Positions 20,331-27,688 of a DNA stretch of 64,000 nucleotides are shown in pieces. Numbering within the stretch: position 1 is the stretch's first letter; the number at the start of each line of letters is the position of its first letter. Below the pieces are notes generated by a model. The model did not search any database. It was not told the origin of the DNA and saw nothing but the letters and a program-made list of their open reading frames with translations. The position numbers and the translations under genes were made by a program. The stretch spans positions 45,789 to 109,788 of the forward strand of contig NZ_LBMH01000012.1 of NCBI RefSeq assembly GCF_001005305.1. The letters are read 5' to 3'. Origin of the DNA: Kordia zhangzhouensis. GTDB taxonomy: Bacteria; Bacteroidota; Bacteroidia; Flavobacteriales; Flavobacteriaceae.

Positions 20331-20422
20331 ATAAAAATAACAGGAAGCTTTGATTAAAAAAGTTCCTGTTAGTTACCTAATTTAGTATATAAACAGGAAT
20401 TCCTGTTATACATATGTTAGGC
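20331..20422 (+). repeat. attC-like imperfect palindrome upstream of the Shedu gene
   Basis: The site ends in GTTAGGC (20416-20422), an exact match to the integron GTTRRRY core. Its interior contains the 8-mer AACAGGAA in four places: forward at 20339 and 20392, reversed at 20363 and 20400; the last two form the 16-bp palindrome AACAGGAATTCCTGTT (20392-20407). Left (ACATTTATAAAAATAACAGGAA-like) and right arms are complementary with gaps. The left boundary is approximate. Confidence 0.45.
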
Positions 20423-20444
20423 ATCATTTAAACCAACATCATCA

Positions 20445-21698
20445 ATGGCATTAGGAACAGGAACAAGCTTTGATAATTTATTTGACTTAATCGAACGCGA
20501 TTTAGCCGAAATTGAAATCATAGAAACTAATGCTAAGGATAAATGTATTATTTGGGATTTGGCAGATAGCGATATAGCTTATAATAGCTTTTTAATTGCA
20601 AGAAATTCAAGGTCAAGAACAATCTGCGACATTTCATTTCATAAGTCAAGCCAAACTGAGAAGTATCTTCCAAGATTAGCATTTAAAAGAATTGCAAATG
20701 ATGGTAACATACAATCAACTAAAAGCAGAGACAAAGTCACAATCAAGTTTGATGAGTCTGAAGACGCTATTCGCTTTTGGCAATTTATAGGATTTCTGTA
20801 TAACTATAAGGATTTGGTAGATGTTGAAGAATTTGAAAAATCATTTCAAGTTGTTTCTAAAGAAGATTACATTCTTAAATTTACAGACAAAAATGAGTTA
20901 GAAAAAATCCAAGATTTAAAGGAGTTAATTGGAATTTCGGATTTAAACTACAATCAACTCAAAACGTTAACGTTTGAAAATCGCAAAAGGAATTTAAAAG
21001 CATTTTATTACCTCTTGAAAAATATTCGAGAGAGCCAAAAGCATTACCGAGAAAAGTTTGACATACAACCAGGCGAAGAACATATATGGCATCATTTTCT
21101 TCAAAATAACGATTGGATACTTGGTTTGAATGCTGATTTAAGGTTTATATCAGATTTCTTGGATGAACAAAAAGTAGGCATCGAAAATTCTGAAGGAAGA
21201 GAAAGCCCCAAAGTAGATTTGTTTGGAATTTCTGAATTCACAACACTTATAGAACTTAAACACACCTCTGCGAACATTTTTAAGACAACAAAATCGAAAG
21301 GAAGGGCGAATACTTGGGATTTTACAACTGACTTCATAGAAGGTATAAGTCAATGTTTAGGTCAAAAAAATGAATTGGAAAAGTCATTTGAAACAAAGGT
21401 TTTTCTTGATAGCGAAAATAAGAGAATACCAAAAGACGGAATAGACACTATTGACCCCAAAGCACTATTGCTAATTGGAAATAAAAAGAGAGAATTTCCT
21501 ATTAATGAATTGGACAATACGAATATTTTAAAAAATAAGACCCTTGAAAGGTTCAGAAGAAACAATCGAAATATTGATGTACTGACTTTTGACGAGTTAT
21601 TTGAGAGAGCTTACCAAATTGTGTTTTCAAGAAAATTAGACAAAAATTGGTATTGGCAAGAGGAAAATGAAATATTTCGAGAAGAAAACGATGCCTAA
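20445..21698 (+). CDS. sduA: Shedu anti-phage nuclease (SduA, DUF4263)
   Basis: Shedu is a single-protein phage-defence system with a PD-(D/E)xK nuclease domain. The 417-residue protein has the DUF4263 pattern in its C-terminal half: EEHIWHHFLQNNDWILG (about residues 211-227), KVDLFG with Asp258, and LIELK with Glu270 and Lys272, followed by helices with DFIEGISQCLGQ. The first 200 residues form a separate, less conserved domain, probably the sensor. No partner gene is needed. The stop codon TAA lies inside GCCTAAC, the start of an attC-like site, and GTTAGGC lies 23 bases before the ATG, so the gene looks like a mobile cassette. Composition is AT-rich compared with the flanking cluster. Confidence 0.85.
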   Translation: MALGTGTSFDNLFDLIERDLAEIEIIETNAKDKCIIWDLADSDIAYNSFLIARNSRSRTICDISFHKSSQTEKYLPRLAFKRIANDGNIQSTKSRDKVTIKFDESEDAIRFWQFIGFLYNYKDLVDVEEFEKSFQVVSKEDYILKFTDKNELEKIQDLKELIGISDLNYNQLKTLTFENRKRNLKAFYYLLKNIRESQKHYREKFDIQPGEEHIWHHFLQNNDWILGLNADLRFISDFLDEQKVGIENSEGRESPKVDLFGISEFTTLIELKHTSANIFKTTKSKGRANTWDFTTDFIEGISQCLGQKNELEKSFETKVFLDSENKRIPKDGIDTIDPKALLLIGNKKREFPINELDNTNILKNKTLERFRRNNRNIDVLTFDELFERAYQIVFSRKLDKNWYWQEENEIFREENDA

Positions 21699-21819
21699 CA
21701 TTGTATAAAAATAATAGCGGTTTAGTCGCTAAAATGAAAGTGAAATATATAAATCAAAAGACAGTAACAAACCGAAAAGTAAGTGCGTAAAACACCGCTA
21801 CTATTCTTATACGTTACCG
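21693..21819 (+). repeat. attC-like site after the Shedu gene
   Basis: It begins GCCTAAC (exact RYYYAAC core). The left arm 21697-21721 (AAC-ATT-GTATAAAAATA... ending TAGCGGT) pairs with the right arm 21794-21815 (ACCGCTA... ending TATACGTT) with only a 3-base bulge and two mismatches. The inner parts TTAGTCGC and GCGTAAAA extend the stem, and about 60 bases form the loop. This bulged, long, AT-rich hairpin is what integron attC sites look like. The right core reads GTTACCG rather than GTTRRRY, so it is not a perfect match. Confidence 0.6.
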
Positions 21820-21927
21820 TTATAAAACATTTAATAGAACTCAATAATTAATTGGAAATATCGTTCACTCATTTAGAGTTTCGGAATAGATAAACAAGAA
21901 ATAGATTTGAAAATAAATCTAAACGGA

Positions 21928-22434
21928 ATGAATAAAACTGTATTGCTATACTTGATAATTCTTCTGAATCTCAATTTTAGTTTTTCACAAACTGAATCGG
22001 AAATTGACTTATTATTAAACGAAATTGCGAAAACGAAAAATTCTATCGGAATTATAAAAACAACGCAAGCCGAAAAAATTATGGATTTCGGAGAAAAAGC
22101 GTTACCAATTCTTACGGAATTTTTTACTGACTCAACTCTGACTGAAATAAAATCGGAATGTAATAAACGGAATTTGACGAAAGGAGAATTAGCAATAATT
22201 ATAGCTGACAGAATTGAAGGGATGCCATTTGCTCTTTTGACTGGAGTTCAAAATTGCACGATGAAGTTTTGTGAAAATAATCCAAACTTAATTGAGTATT
22301 ATTTACCTTGGATTAAACAAGATGGAGGAAAATTGTTTAAAGAGAAATATATAAGTTGGTTAGCGAGTTATAATCGAAAATCAAAAAGTGAAAGACGAAA
22401 AGAAAAACGGAAATCGAAAAAAGAAAAAACATAA
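21928..22434 (+). CDS. Unknown secreted protein (cassette gene)
   Basis: I do not recognise the family. The 168-residue product starts with a signal peptide (MNKTVLLYLIILLNLNFSFSQ), so it is exported. The mature part is helical, with two Cys close together in GVQNCTMKFC, and ends in a very basic tail (SKSERRKEKRKSKKEK). I use the ATG at 21928 rather than the TTG seven codons upstream because the signal peptide begins there. It lies between two attC-like sites, consistent with a mobile cassette. Confidence 0.6.
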   Translation: MNKTVLLYLIILLNLNFSFSQTESEIDLLLNEIAKTKNSIGIIKTTQAEKIMDFGEKALPILTEFFTDSTLTEIKSECNKRNLTKGELAIIIADRIEGMPFALLTGVQNCTMKFCENNPNLIEYYLPWIKQDGGKLFKEKYISWLASYNRKSKSERRKEKRKSKKEKT

Positions 22435-22443
22435 AAACGATTT

Positions 22444-22571
22444 GCCAACACCATATAGAATTAATTGCTAGTGTAAGCCCATTTACGAAAATCTTCGTGG
22501 ATTTTCTATCTATTTTTTGCTAAATTTAGTGCTTAAATATACAACGAAACCATATACGACACGTTGTTAGT
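22444..22571 (+). repeat. attC-like site of a second type
   Basis: The segment runs from GCCAACACCATAT to ACGACACGTTGTTAGT. The outer ends are partly complementary (CCAAC with GTTGT, CATAT with ATACG), and GTGTAAGC pairs with GCTTAAAT. In the centre a 7-bp hairpin GAAAATC-TTCGTG-GATTTTC is perfect (22487-22506). The sequence differs from the site at 21693, so the array has at least two site types. Confidence 0.5.
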
Positions 22572-22586
22572 AATCATAAAAGAATA

Positions 22587-23036
22587 ATGTTGAAGAAAAA
22601 ACTATTAATTATTTTATCAGTTATCATTATTCTGTATGTTATTGGAAGTAATTTCCCTAGAGGAACTTTTAAAATTGAGGATGAAAATGTAACAATCAAA
22701 ATGTCGATAACTGACAATTTCTGGGTATTTAGAGATCCTGAATGCACAAAAAGAATCAAAATTATTGACGGAACGGAAAAATTTGAAATTAAATTCTGGT
22801 CTGAGCTTTATGAAGTGAAAGTTTTTAAACGAATCAATGGGAAAGAATTTTTTTGGGTGATTGGTGATAATATGAGAGGAGTTACAAGAACCAAAAATGG
22901 TGATTTTAAGGAGTTTACCTGTTGGGAACCTTCTTGCTCTGGAGGTGAAATGGAAGGGGAAGACGTCCTAAGTTTTGAATTCAAAAATGATAAATGGACT
23001 AAAAAAAAAATAATTACCAACAACATCATATATTAA
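22587..23036 (+). CDS. Unknown membrane-anchored protein (cassette gene)
   Basis: The 149-residue product has one N-terminal membrane segment (LLIILSVIIILYVIG) followed by a beta-rich outer part with Cys residues at CTKRI and CWEPSCSGGEM. No family is recognised. It follows the attC-like site by 16 bases, is AT-rich like its neighbours, and ends 34 bases before the next cassette gene. A short hairpin-like CAACAACAT/ACGTTGT lies at its stop codon and may be a reduced recombination site. Confidence 0.55.
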   Translation: MLKKKLLIILSVIIILYVIGSNFPRGTFKIEDENVTIKMSITDNFWVFRDPECTKRIKIIDGTEKFEIKFWSELYEVKVFKRINGKEFFWVIGDNMRGVTRTKNGDFKEFTCWEPSCSGGEMEGEDVLSFEFKNDKWTKKKIITNNIIY

Positions 23037-23069
23037 CGTTGTACACAATTTAAACCGAATGTAACCTGA

Positions 23070-23723
23070 ATGTGTAAGATTGAAGAAATAAAAGAAAACT
23101 ACAAAGGGTTTTCAGATTCAAAAATTGAGAATATTGCCCGGAATGAATCTAAAGAATTACGAAAGGGAGTACTCGGAATACTAAAAGAGGAAATTGAGAA
23201 ACGGAATTTAGACAAAAAACTTATTACTTGGATAGATGCGGAAACCAATACTTTATCTGACTTTGAAAAGCAAACTCTACTTCGAAATATTGAAAATTTA
23301 AAATGTCCAAATTGCGGATTAAAAGAAAATAAATTAATTGGACAAGAATTTAATACAATTGTTTCGGTAATCCTTTTTTGCAATAATACAACCGAAAACA
23401 GAATCCTATGCTCGAGTTGTAGCAGAAATAAAAAAATAAAATCGTTTCTAATAAATGTATTTGCTGGTTGGTGGTCAAGGCGTGGATTTCTTTTGACACC
23501 TTATATTTTGATAAAAGACACGATTAACCTTTTTTATAAAAAGAAAATTAACAATAGAATAATTGCTGAATTTATAGAACGAAATAATGGAATGTTCAGA
23601 TTACAAGGAACAGATGATGAGACTTTGTTTGGGCTAATTTCGTGGCATAATAATGATTACAAAATTTCTGAAACAGAAAACGGAAACCTAAAAGGAATAA
23701 AAAAAAGCACCACACGTAGTTAA
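23070..23723 (+). CDS. Unknown zinc-ribbon protein (cassette gene)
   Basis: The 217-residue product is not assigned to a family. Residues 1-75 are helical and charged. A CPNCG knuckle near residue 89 and CSSC near 123 form a likely zinc ribbon, separated by a hydrophobic stretch. After about residue 145 there is a hydrophobic segment (GFLLTPYILIKDTINLFY) and a basic part. The combination of zinc ribbon and membrane-associated segment is seen in small stress proteins of Bacteroidota, but I do not infer a function. Confidence 0.5.
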   Translation: MCKIEEIKENYKGFSDSKIENIARNESKELRKGVLGILKEEIEKRNLDKKLITWIDAETNTLSDFEKQTLLRNIENLKCPNCGLKENKLIGQEFNTIVSVILFCNNTTENRILCSSCSRNKKIKSFLINVFAGWWSRRGFLLTPYILIKDTINLFYKKKINNRIIAEFIERNNGMFRLQGTDDETLFGLISWHNNDYKISETENGNLKGIKKSTTRS

Positions 23724-23811
23724 CTATTACAAAAGATTATAATCTCATAAAAGCATACCTATTTTCAATTGATTTAAGTAGTTTTATATATTTTAGACTT
23801 GTGTAACTGGC

Positions 23812-23905
23812 ACAACGTATATAAAAACAGCGGCTTAATCGCTTAATCGAAAGAAATGAACAAATAAATATTGTAAATTAAAGCGTAAAAAAACCTGTAA
23901 TTGAA
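23812..23905 (+). repeat. Decayed attC-like half-site
   Basis: ACAACGTATATAAAAACAGCGG followed by CTTAATCGCTTAATCGAAAG matches the left half of the site at 21693, and GCGTAAAA recurs at 23883. The right arm is degenerate, reading ACCTGTAATT where the intact site has ACCGCTACTATT. Bases 23724-23953 contain nothing else I can identify. Confidence 0.4.
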
Positions 23906-23953
23906 ATTGAATAACTATCTAGAATTGGATTCTAAAACAAAAGCTATCTGTAA

Positions 23954-24292
23954 ATGATTTTTATATATAAAAACCGTGGAATTTTAATTCCTGTATATCT
24001 TGTGGTGTCAGTTTTAGGAATAATATTCTTAGACAAGTTTTTGAAAGAAAGCATAGGCGGAATCTTTTTAAGCGGATATGATTTTCAAATTGTTTTAGGA
24101 GTTGGTTTGTTTATCTCATTTATTTGGACATATTTAACAAGTTATGATTATATAGAAGTAGACGGAAAGAAGCAAAGAATCGAAATGTTTAATCATTTTT
24201 TCTTTATCTCTAATAGACTCTGGAGTTATATTATGTTAGGTGCTTCGATTTTGGTATTTTCTGGAGGAATAATTGAAATTTTAGATAAATAA
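23954..24292 (+). CDS. Small membrane protein of unknown function (cassette gene)
   Basis: The 112-residue product has three predicted membrane segments: ILIPVYLVVSVLGIIFL, FQIVLGVGLFISFIWTYL, and LWSYIMLGASILVFSGGII. The short loop between the second and third carries DYIEVDGKKQRIE. No family is recognised. It is the last plus-strand gene before the radical SAM gene, which it converges on. Confidence 0.5.
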   Translation: MIFIYKNRGILIPVYLVVSVLGIIFLDKFLKESIGGIFLSGYDFQIVLGVGLFISFIWTYLTSYDYIEVDGKKQRIEMFNHFFFISNRLWSYIMLGASILVFSGGIIEILDK

Positions 24293-24444
24293 AAACTATA
24301 CTAAATAGTAATAACCGTTCCACAACCCAATAATCCCATGAAAAATGACTACATTCGTAGTTGTTGTATAAGTGTCTCTCTTATGAATTCCTGCAAAAAT
24401 CTTTAGAACTTTCTAAAAACATAGTTGATCAAGCGCAGTCGACA

Positions 24445-25620
24445 TCACATCCCATTCGAAAACAAAATCTCACATTTGGAACAAATCGGCATCAATTCAT
24501 TGTTATGTGTTTCGCGGAATTTGGTAAAGGTGTCGCCATGCCATACGTCTTTGAGATTGTTTTCGTATAAGTTGCCCATTTTAAATTCGGTAAACTTTTT
24601 ACAAGAAACCACATTGCCCGACGGCATCACATCCATACGATTGGAAATACCTAAACATGTCGCTTTGCAGGAAGGCGCTTGCGATTTTCCACGAATATAG
24701 GCTTCAATTTCGTGCAACTCTAAGTCTGGTTGAAAACGAATGCGAATGTTCCATGTTTTTTCTAAAATACGGTGAATTTGCGCGAGCAGTTCGCCCAACT
24801 TCGCAACATCAATATGAAAATCAAACGATTCCCACGTGCGCTTGCGAATGCGCGGTCGTTCCAACCAAGCAAACTGTTCATTATAAAAATCTGTCATCTT
24901 TTCCGCTTCGTCTTCGGGAATATACCACGGAAAATTAAAGTATAAGGTGTCAATTCCTTTCGCTTCAAAATATTCGCAACATTCGTACAAATGCGGAATC
25001 AATTCTTCACTAAACACCGCCGCAATCGAAATATGTCCTTTGTACACACCTTGCTGTTGCAGTTCAATCAAATAATCTACATTGTTCATGATCTTGTTGA
25101 ACGTACCTTTGCCACGTAACTTATCATGCTGTGCTTCCAAACCTTCCACACTGACCAACGTCGTAAGTTTTTCAGAAATCTTTACGAGCGAATCTATTTT
25201 TCGTTTGATGGACAACCCATTGGTACATACCACGGTATCGCGAGGATCGTTCGAAAGAAGTTCTACCAATTCGTTCCAATAGGCATAAATCATCGGTTCG
25301 CCGCCCCACAAATAAATATGCGATTGCTGTTCGCGGGTTTCTTCCAGTAATTTTTTAACAATCTCGATATCCAAATCGCCTTGTACTTTCACTTCTTTCT
25401 TGTCCAACTCCCGATGAAAACCAATATCATTCCACTGAAAACAATGCGTACAGCGCAAGTCACAACGATTGGTCAGTTTCAAACCGATCTCGTTCGGCAC
25501 TTCGGTTGCATAGGTTGGATCTTTCATCCGCTCCGCATAAGTTTTCCGCGTAAAATCAATCTTTTCCTTAAAGCGTTGCAGTGCTTTTTTTGTATATGGC
25601 TTATTACTTTTGGGTTGCAT
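24445..25620 (-). CDS. Radical SAM/SPASM-type maturase-like enzyme
   Basis: The 391-residue protein has the radical SAM motif C-x3-C-x2-C (CDLRCTHC, Cys53, 57, 60), the WGGEP segment that binds SAM, and a C-terminal Cys set (CKATC, CKKF, CSKCE) like a SPASM or twitch domain that holds extra iron-sulfur clusters. SPASM enzymes modify peptides, proteins or sugars. Which substrate is used here is open; the acyl carrier protein and glycosyltransferase-like neighbours suggest a small-molecule pathway. Its start overlaps the previous gene by 17 bases. Confidence 0.88.
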   Translation of the reverse strand: MQPKSNKPYTKKALQRFKEKIDFTRKTYAERMKDPTYATEVPNEIGLKLTNRCDLRCTHCFQWNDIGFHRELDKKEVKVQGDLDIEIVKKLLEETREQQSHIYLWGGEPMIYAYWNELVELLSNDPRDTVVCTNGLSIKRKIDSLVKISEKLTTLVSVEGLEAQHDKLRGKGTFNKIMNNVDYLIELQQQGVYKGHISIAAVFSEELIPHLYECCEYFEAKGIDTLYFNFPWYIPEDEAEKMTDFYNEQFAWLERPRIRKRTWESFDFHIDVAKLGELLAQIHRILEKTWNIRIRFQPDLELHEIEAYIRGKSQAPSCKATCLGISNRMDVMPSGNVVSCKKFTEFKMGNLYENNLKDVWHGDTFTKFRETHNNELMPICSKCEILFSNGM

Positions 25621-26707
25621 GCGTGTCTAAATTAGCGATTAAGTTGGTATATGCCGTGATAAAACAAGGAGTTTTTGCCTTTATGGCAAGAAGATTTGTC
25701 TGCATTTCTTGTAAAAGCGTTGCTTTTTGTTCGCTTTGTAGCCAGTTTGGAAGTGACATACCTAACTGCAACTGTTCCCATAACTGTTGATTGCTTTGCT
25801 CGTTCTTTCCCACAGTTTTTAAGAAAAGCAACGGTGTTTCTGTAATGAGAGAATCCATTAAGGTCATACCGCCAGGTTTGCTCACAATGGCTTTGCTTTG
25901 GGCGAGTACGGTTAAAATCCCAGGATGTTTTTGATAGTCTTGTAAGAGAAGTGTAGAGTCGCTTTCCATTCTACCAAATGACGGAAATCCATCATCGTAT
26001 AGCGGATTCCAATTCGGTTGATTCGCATACAACGTGATGTTTTCTGTAGAAAGCTTCGGTGCGGCATTTACAATTAAATTCACATGATACGCGTTCGTAA
26101 AATGATTGGTCATTTTGGTAAATTCTCCTAAATCCCAACCGCCACCATGCATGGCAACTGCGTCTGCACGTTCCGAATAGGGAAGAGGTTGTACTTCGGG
26201 AATGTGCAACACATAGTTAATCTCGTTGGTTTGCGCATTGAAAAAAGAGAAATCGTTTGCAATCAAATCATGATGTCGTTTTAAGGCTTCCCACGTAGCA
26301 GAAACTGCCGAATCCACACGACAGATATCAATCGTACAAGAAGGATGCTGTTTTGTATAGGTTTCCAACGTATCCAACCACAATCCAGAAAAGCATAAAA
26401 AATGTGTCGAAACGTTGTTTGCCCATTCTTGAAGCAATGCTTCAGTTTTTTCGTTACTGAGTTTTTGCGTGTATTTTACTGGAATTCGCGAAGCAATTTG
26501 CACCAAACGCACGTCTTTTTGAAAAGCTTTTTTGGTATCCTCAAACGCCGTTGTGGCTTCTTCCGTAAAATAGCGTTCTATAGAATAGATATGTACGTCG
26601 TAGTTAAGCGCTTTGAGTTGTTCATAAACGATTAGCGCAGGAAAGTAGATACCATAGCCAATAACGGACGTCAAAATAGTGATGGTATGAGCTTTCGAAG
26701 CGGTCAT
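25604..26707 (-). CDS. GT-B fold glycosyltransferase-like protein
   Basis: The 367-residue product begins TITILTSVIGYGIYFPALIVYEQLKALNYDVHIYSIE, a GT-B Rossmann start as in MurG and UGT-like enzymes. Near residue 285 it has SKPGGMTLMDSL, close to the SKPGG(L/M)T donor-binding motif of family 28. A MHGGGW segment lies about midway. It probably transfers a sugar, but the donor and acceptor are unknown. Its ATG directly follows the acyl carrier protein stop, so it is translationally linked to it. Confidence 0.65.
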   Translation of the reverse strand: MTASKAHTITILTSVIGYGIYFPALIVYEQLKALNYDVHIYSIERYFTEEATTAFEDTKKAFQKDVRLVQIASRIPVKYTQKLSNEKTEALLQEWANNVSTHFLCFSGLWLDTLETYTKQHPSCTIDICRVDSAVSATWEALKRHHDLIANDFSFFNAQTNEINYVLHIPEVQPLPYSERADAVAMHGGGWDLGEFTKMTNHFTNAYHVNLIVNAAPKLSTENITLYANQPNWNPLYDDGFPSFGRMESDSTLLLQDYQKHPGILTVLAQSKAIVSKPGGMTLMDSLITETPLLFLKTVGKNEQSNQQLWEQLQLGMSLPNWLQSEQKATLLQEMQTNLLAIKAKTPCFITAYTNLIANLDTHATQK

Positions 26708-26950
26708 TTACTCAGCTTGTTCGCGTTCAATATAGGCTTTTACGGTTTTGTACACGAAAAAGGTTTCTAAGTCAACTTCTTCCAAATCGACTTCCACACC
26801 AAACACATTTTCAATCTCCAAGATAAAATACATCATATTGAGTGACGTCATGCCTAAGTCGCTGGTCAAATTGGTATCGTCTTGAATGTCTGCCACTGTA
26901 ATGGTTTCGTCGAGAATTTCGGTTAATATACTTGCTATTTGTGCTTTCAT
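26708..26950 (-). CDS. Acyl carrier protein
   Basis: The 80-residue acidic protein has the carrier-protein pattern with DLGMTSLNM around Ser36, the predicted phosphopantetheine attachment site. This is a stand-alone carrier, distinct from the housekeeping AcpP by its context and by TSL replacing DSL. It probably holds the acid activated by the enzyme at 18524. The gene abuts the glycosyltransferase-like gene with no spacer and is 54 bases after the nucleotidyltransferase. Confidence 0.88.
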   Translation of the reverse strand: MKAQIASILTEILDETITVADIQDDTNLTSDLGMTSLNMMYFILEIENVFGVEVDLEEVDLETFFVYKTVKAYIEREQAE

Positions 26951-27004
26951 GGGTACGTTGTTTTCGTTGGCTTCTGTATGTGGTATTGATTACAGCAATA
27001 TAGT

Positions 27005-27688
27005 TTATTCTTTTGGAGTATGATAGAGTTGTTCAGCCAGATGTAATTGTTCTTGTGTGTTGATTGAATACCACGGTTTGGTATAGGTTTCGGATGCATA
27101 CAACAATCCTTGAGTCATCAATTGTTGCCAAACTTCATAAAAACTTTCTACGGGTTGCGTTGCTTGATTGATTTTTTTTGGATGGAGAAGTTGAATGCCC
27201 GAACCGTAAATAGGCGAAACGTCTGTTCTGCTTAATTGTGTAATTTGATGGTTTGTGTGTTGAATAAAATCACCTTCGATTCCTTCTACAGGTTGTACAG
27301 GAATGAGCATACACGCAGGTGCATTCAATTGTTGGTATTGTTGAAAAATCCAATCGAGATCAATTTCTACAATATTATCACAGGTTAACACCAATAACGG
27401 TTCGTCCAATTGTTTCAGTAAGGTGTTATACAACCACCACGAATTTCCTTTTCCATTGGTGTTAAAAATAGTGTGTACACCTTCTTTGATTGCGTATTCG
27501 GCGAGTTCGGCACCTTTGTAACCTACCGTAATACTGATGGTTTGCAAGTCGCTTTGTACAAGTTGTTTAAGGGAATTACCAATCAACATGGCATTATTGA
27601 ATTGAATCATCGCTTTGGACGTGTTGCTGGTGAGTGGCATCATGCGCAAACCTCTTCCTGCGGCAAGTATCAACGCATGCTGAATCAA
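27005..27688 (-). CDS. NTP transferase (sugar-phosphate or choline-phosphate nucleotidyltransferase-like)
   Basis: The 227-residue protein starts MIQHALILAAGRGLRMMPLT, the LAAGxGxRMxPLT signature that binds NTP, followed by SKAMI (normally PKxMI). VLTCDNIVEIDLDWI holds the metal-binding Asp. It joins a nucleotide to a phosphorylated sugar or to choline phosphate. The protein's length and GNSWWLYNT segment resemble LicC-like and capsule enzymes, but the substrate is not decided. Its start overlaps the end of the SDR gene by 4 bases (ATGA). Confidence 0.8.
   Translation of the reverse strand: MIQHALILAAGRGLRMMPLTSNTSKAMIQFNNAMLIGNSLKQLVQSDLQTISITVGYKGAELAEYAIKEGVHTIFNTNGKGNSWWLYNTLLKQLDEPLLVLTCDNIVEIDLDWIFQQYQQLNAPACMLIPVQPVEGIEGDFIQHTNHQITQLSRTDVSPIYGSGIQLLHPKKINQATQPVESFYEVWQQLMTQGLLYASETYTKPWYSINTQEQLHLAEQLYHTPKE

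Noticed and set aside
20331..24300. A classical integron with integrase
   Set aside because: No tyrosine-recombinase gene is in the window; I therefore describe only attC-like sites without an integrase.
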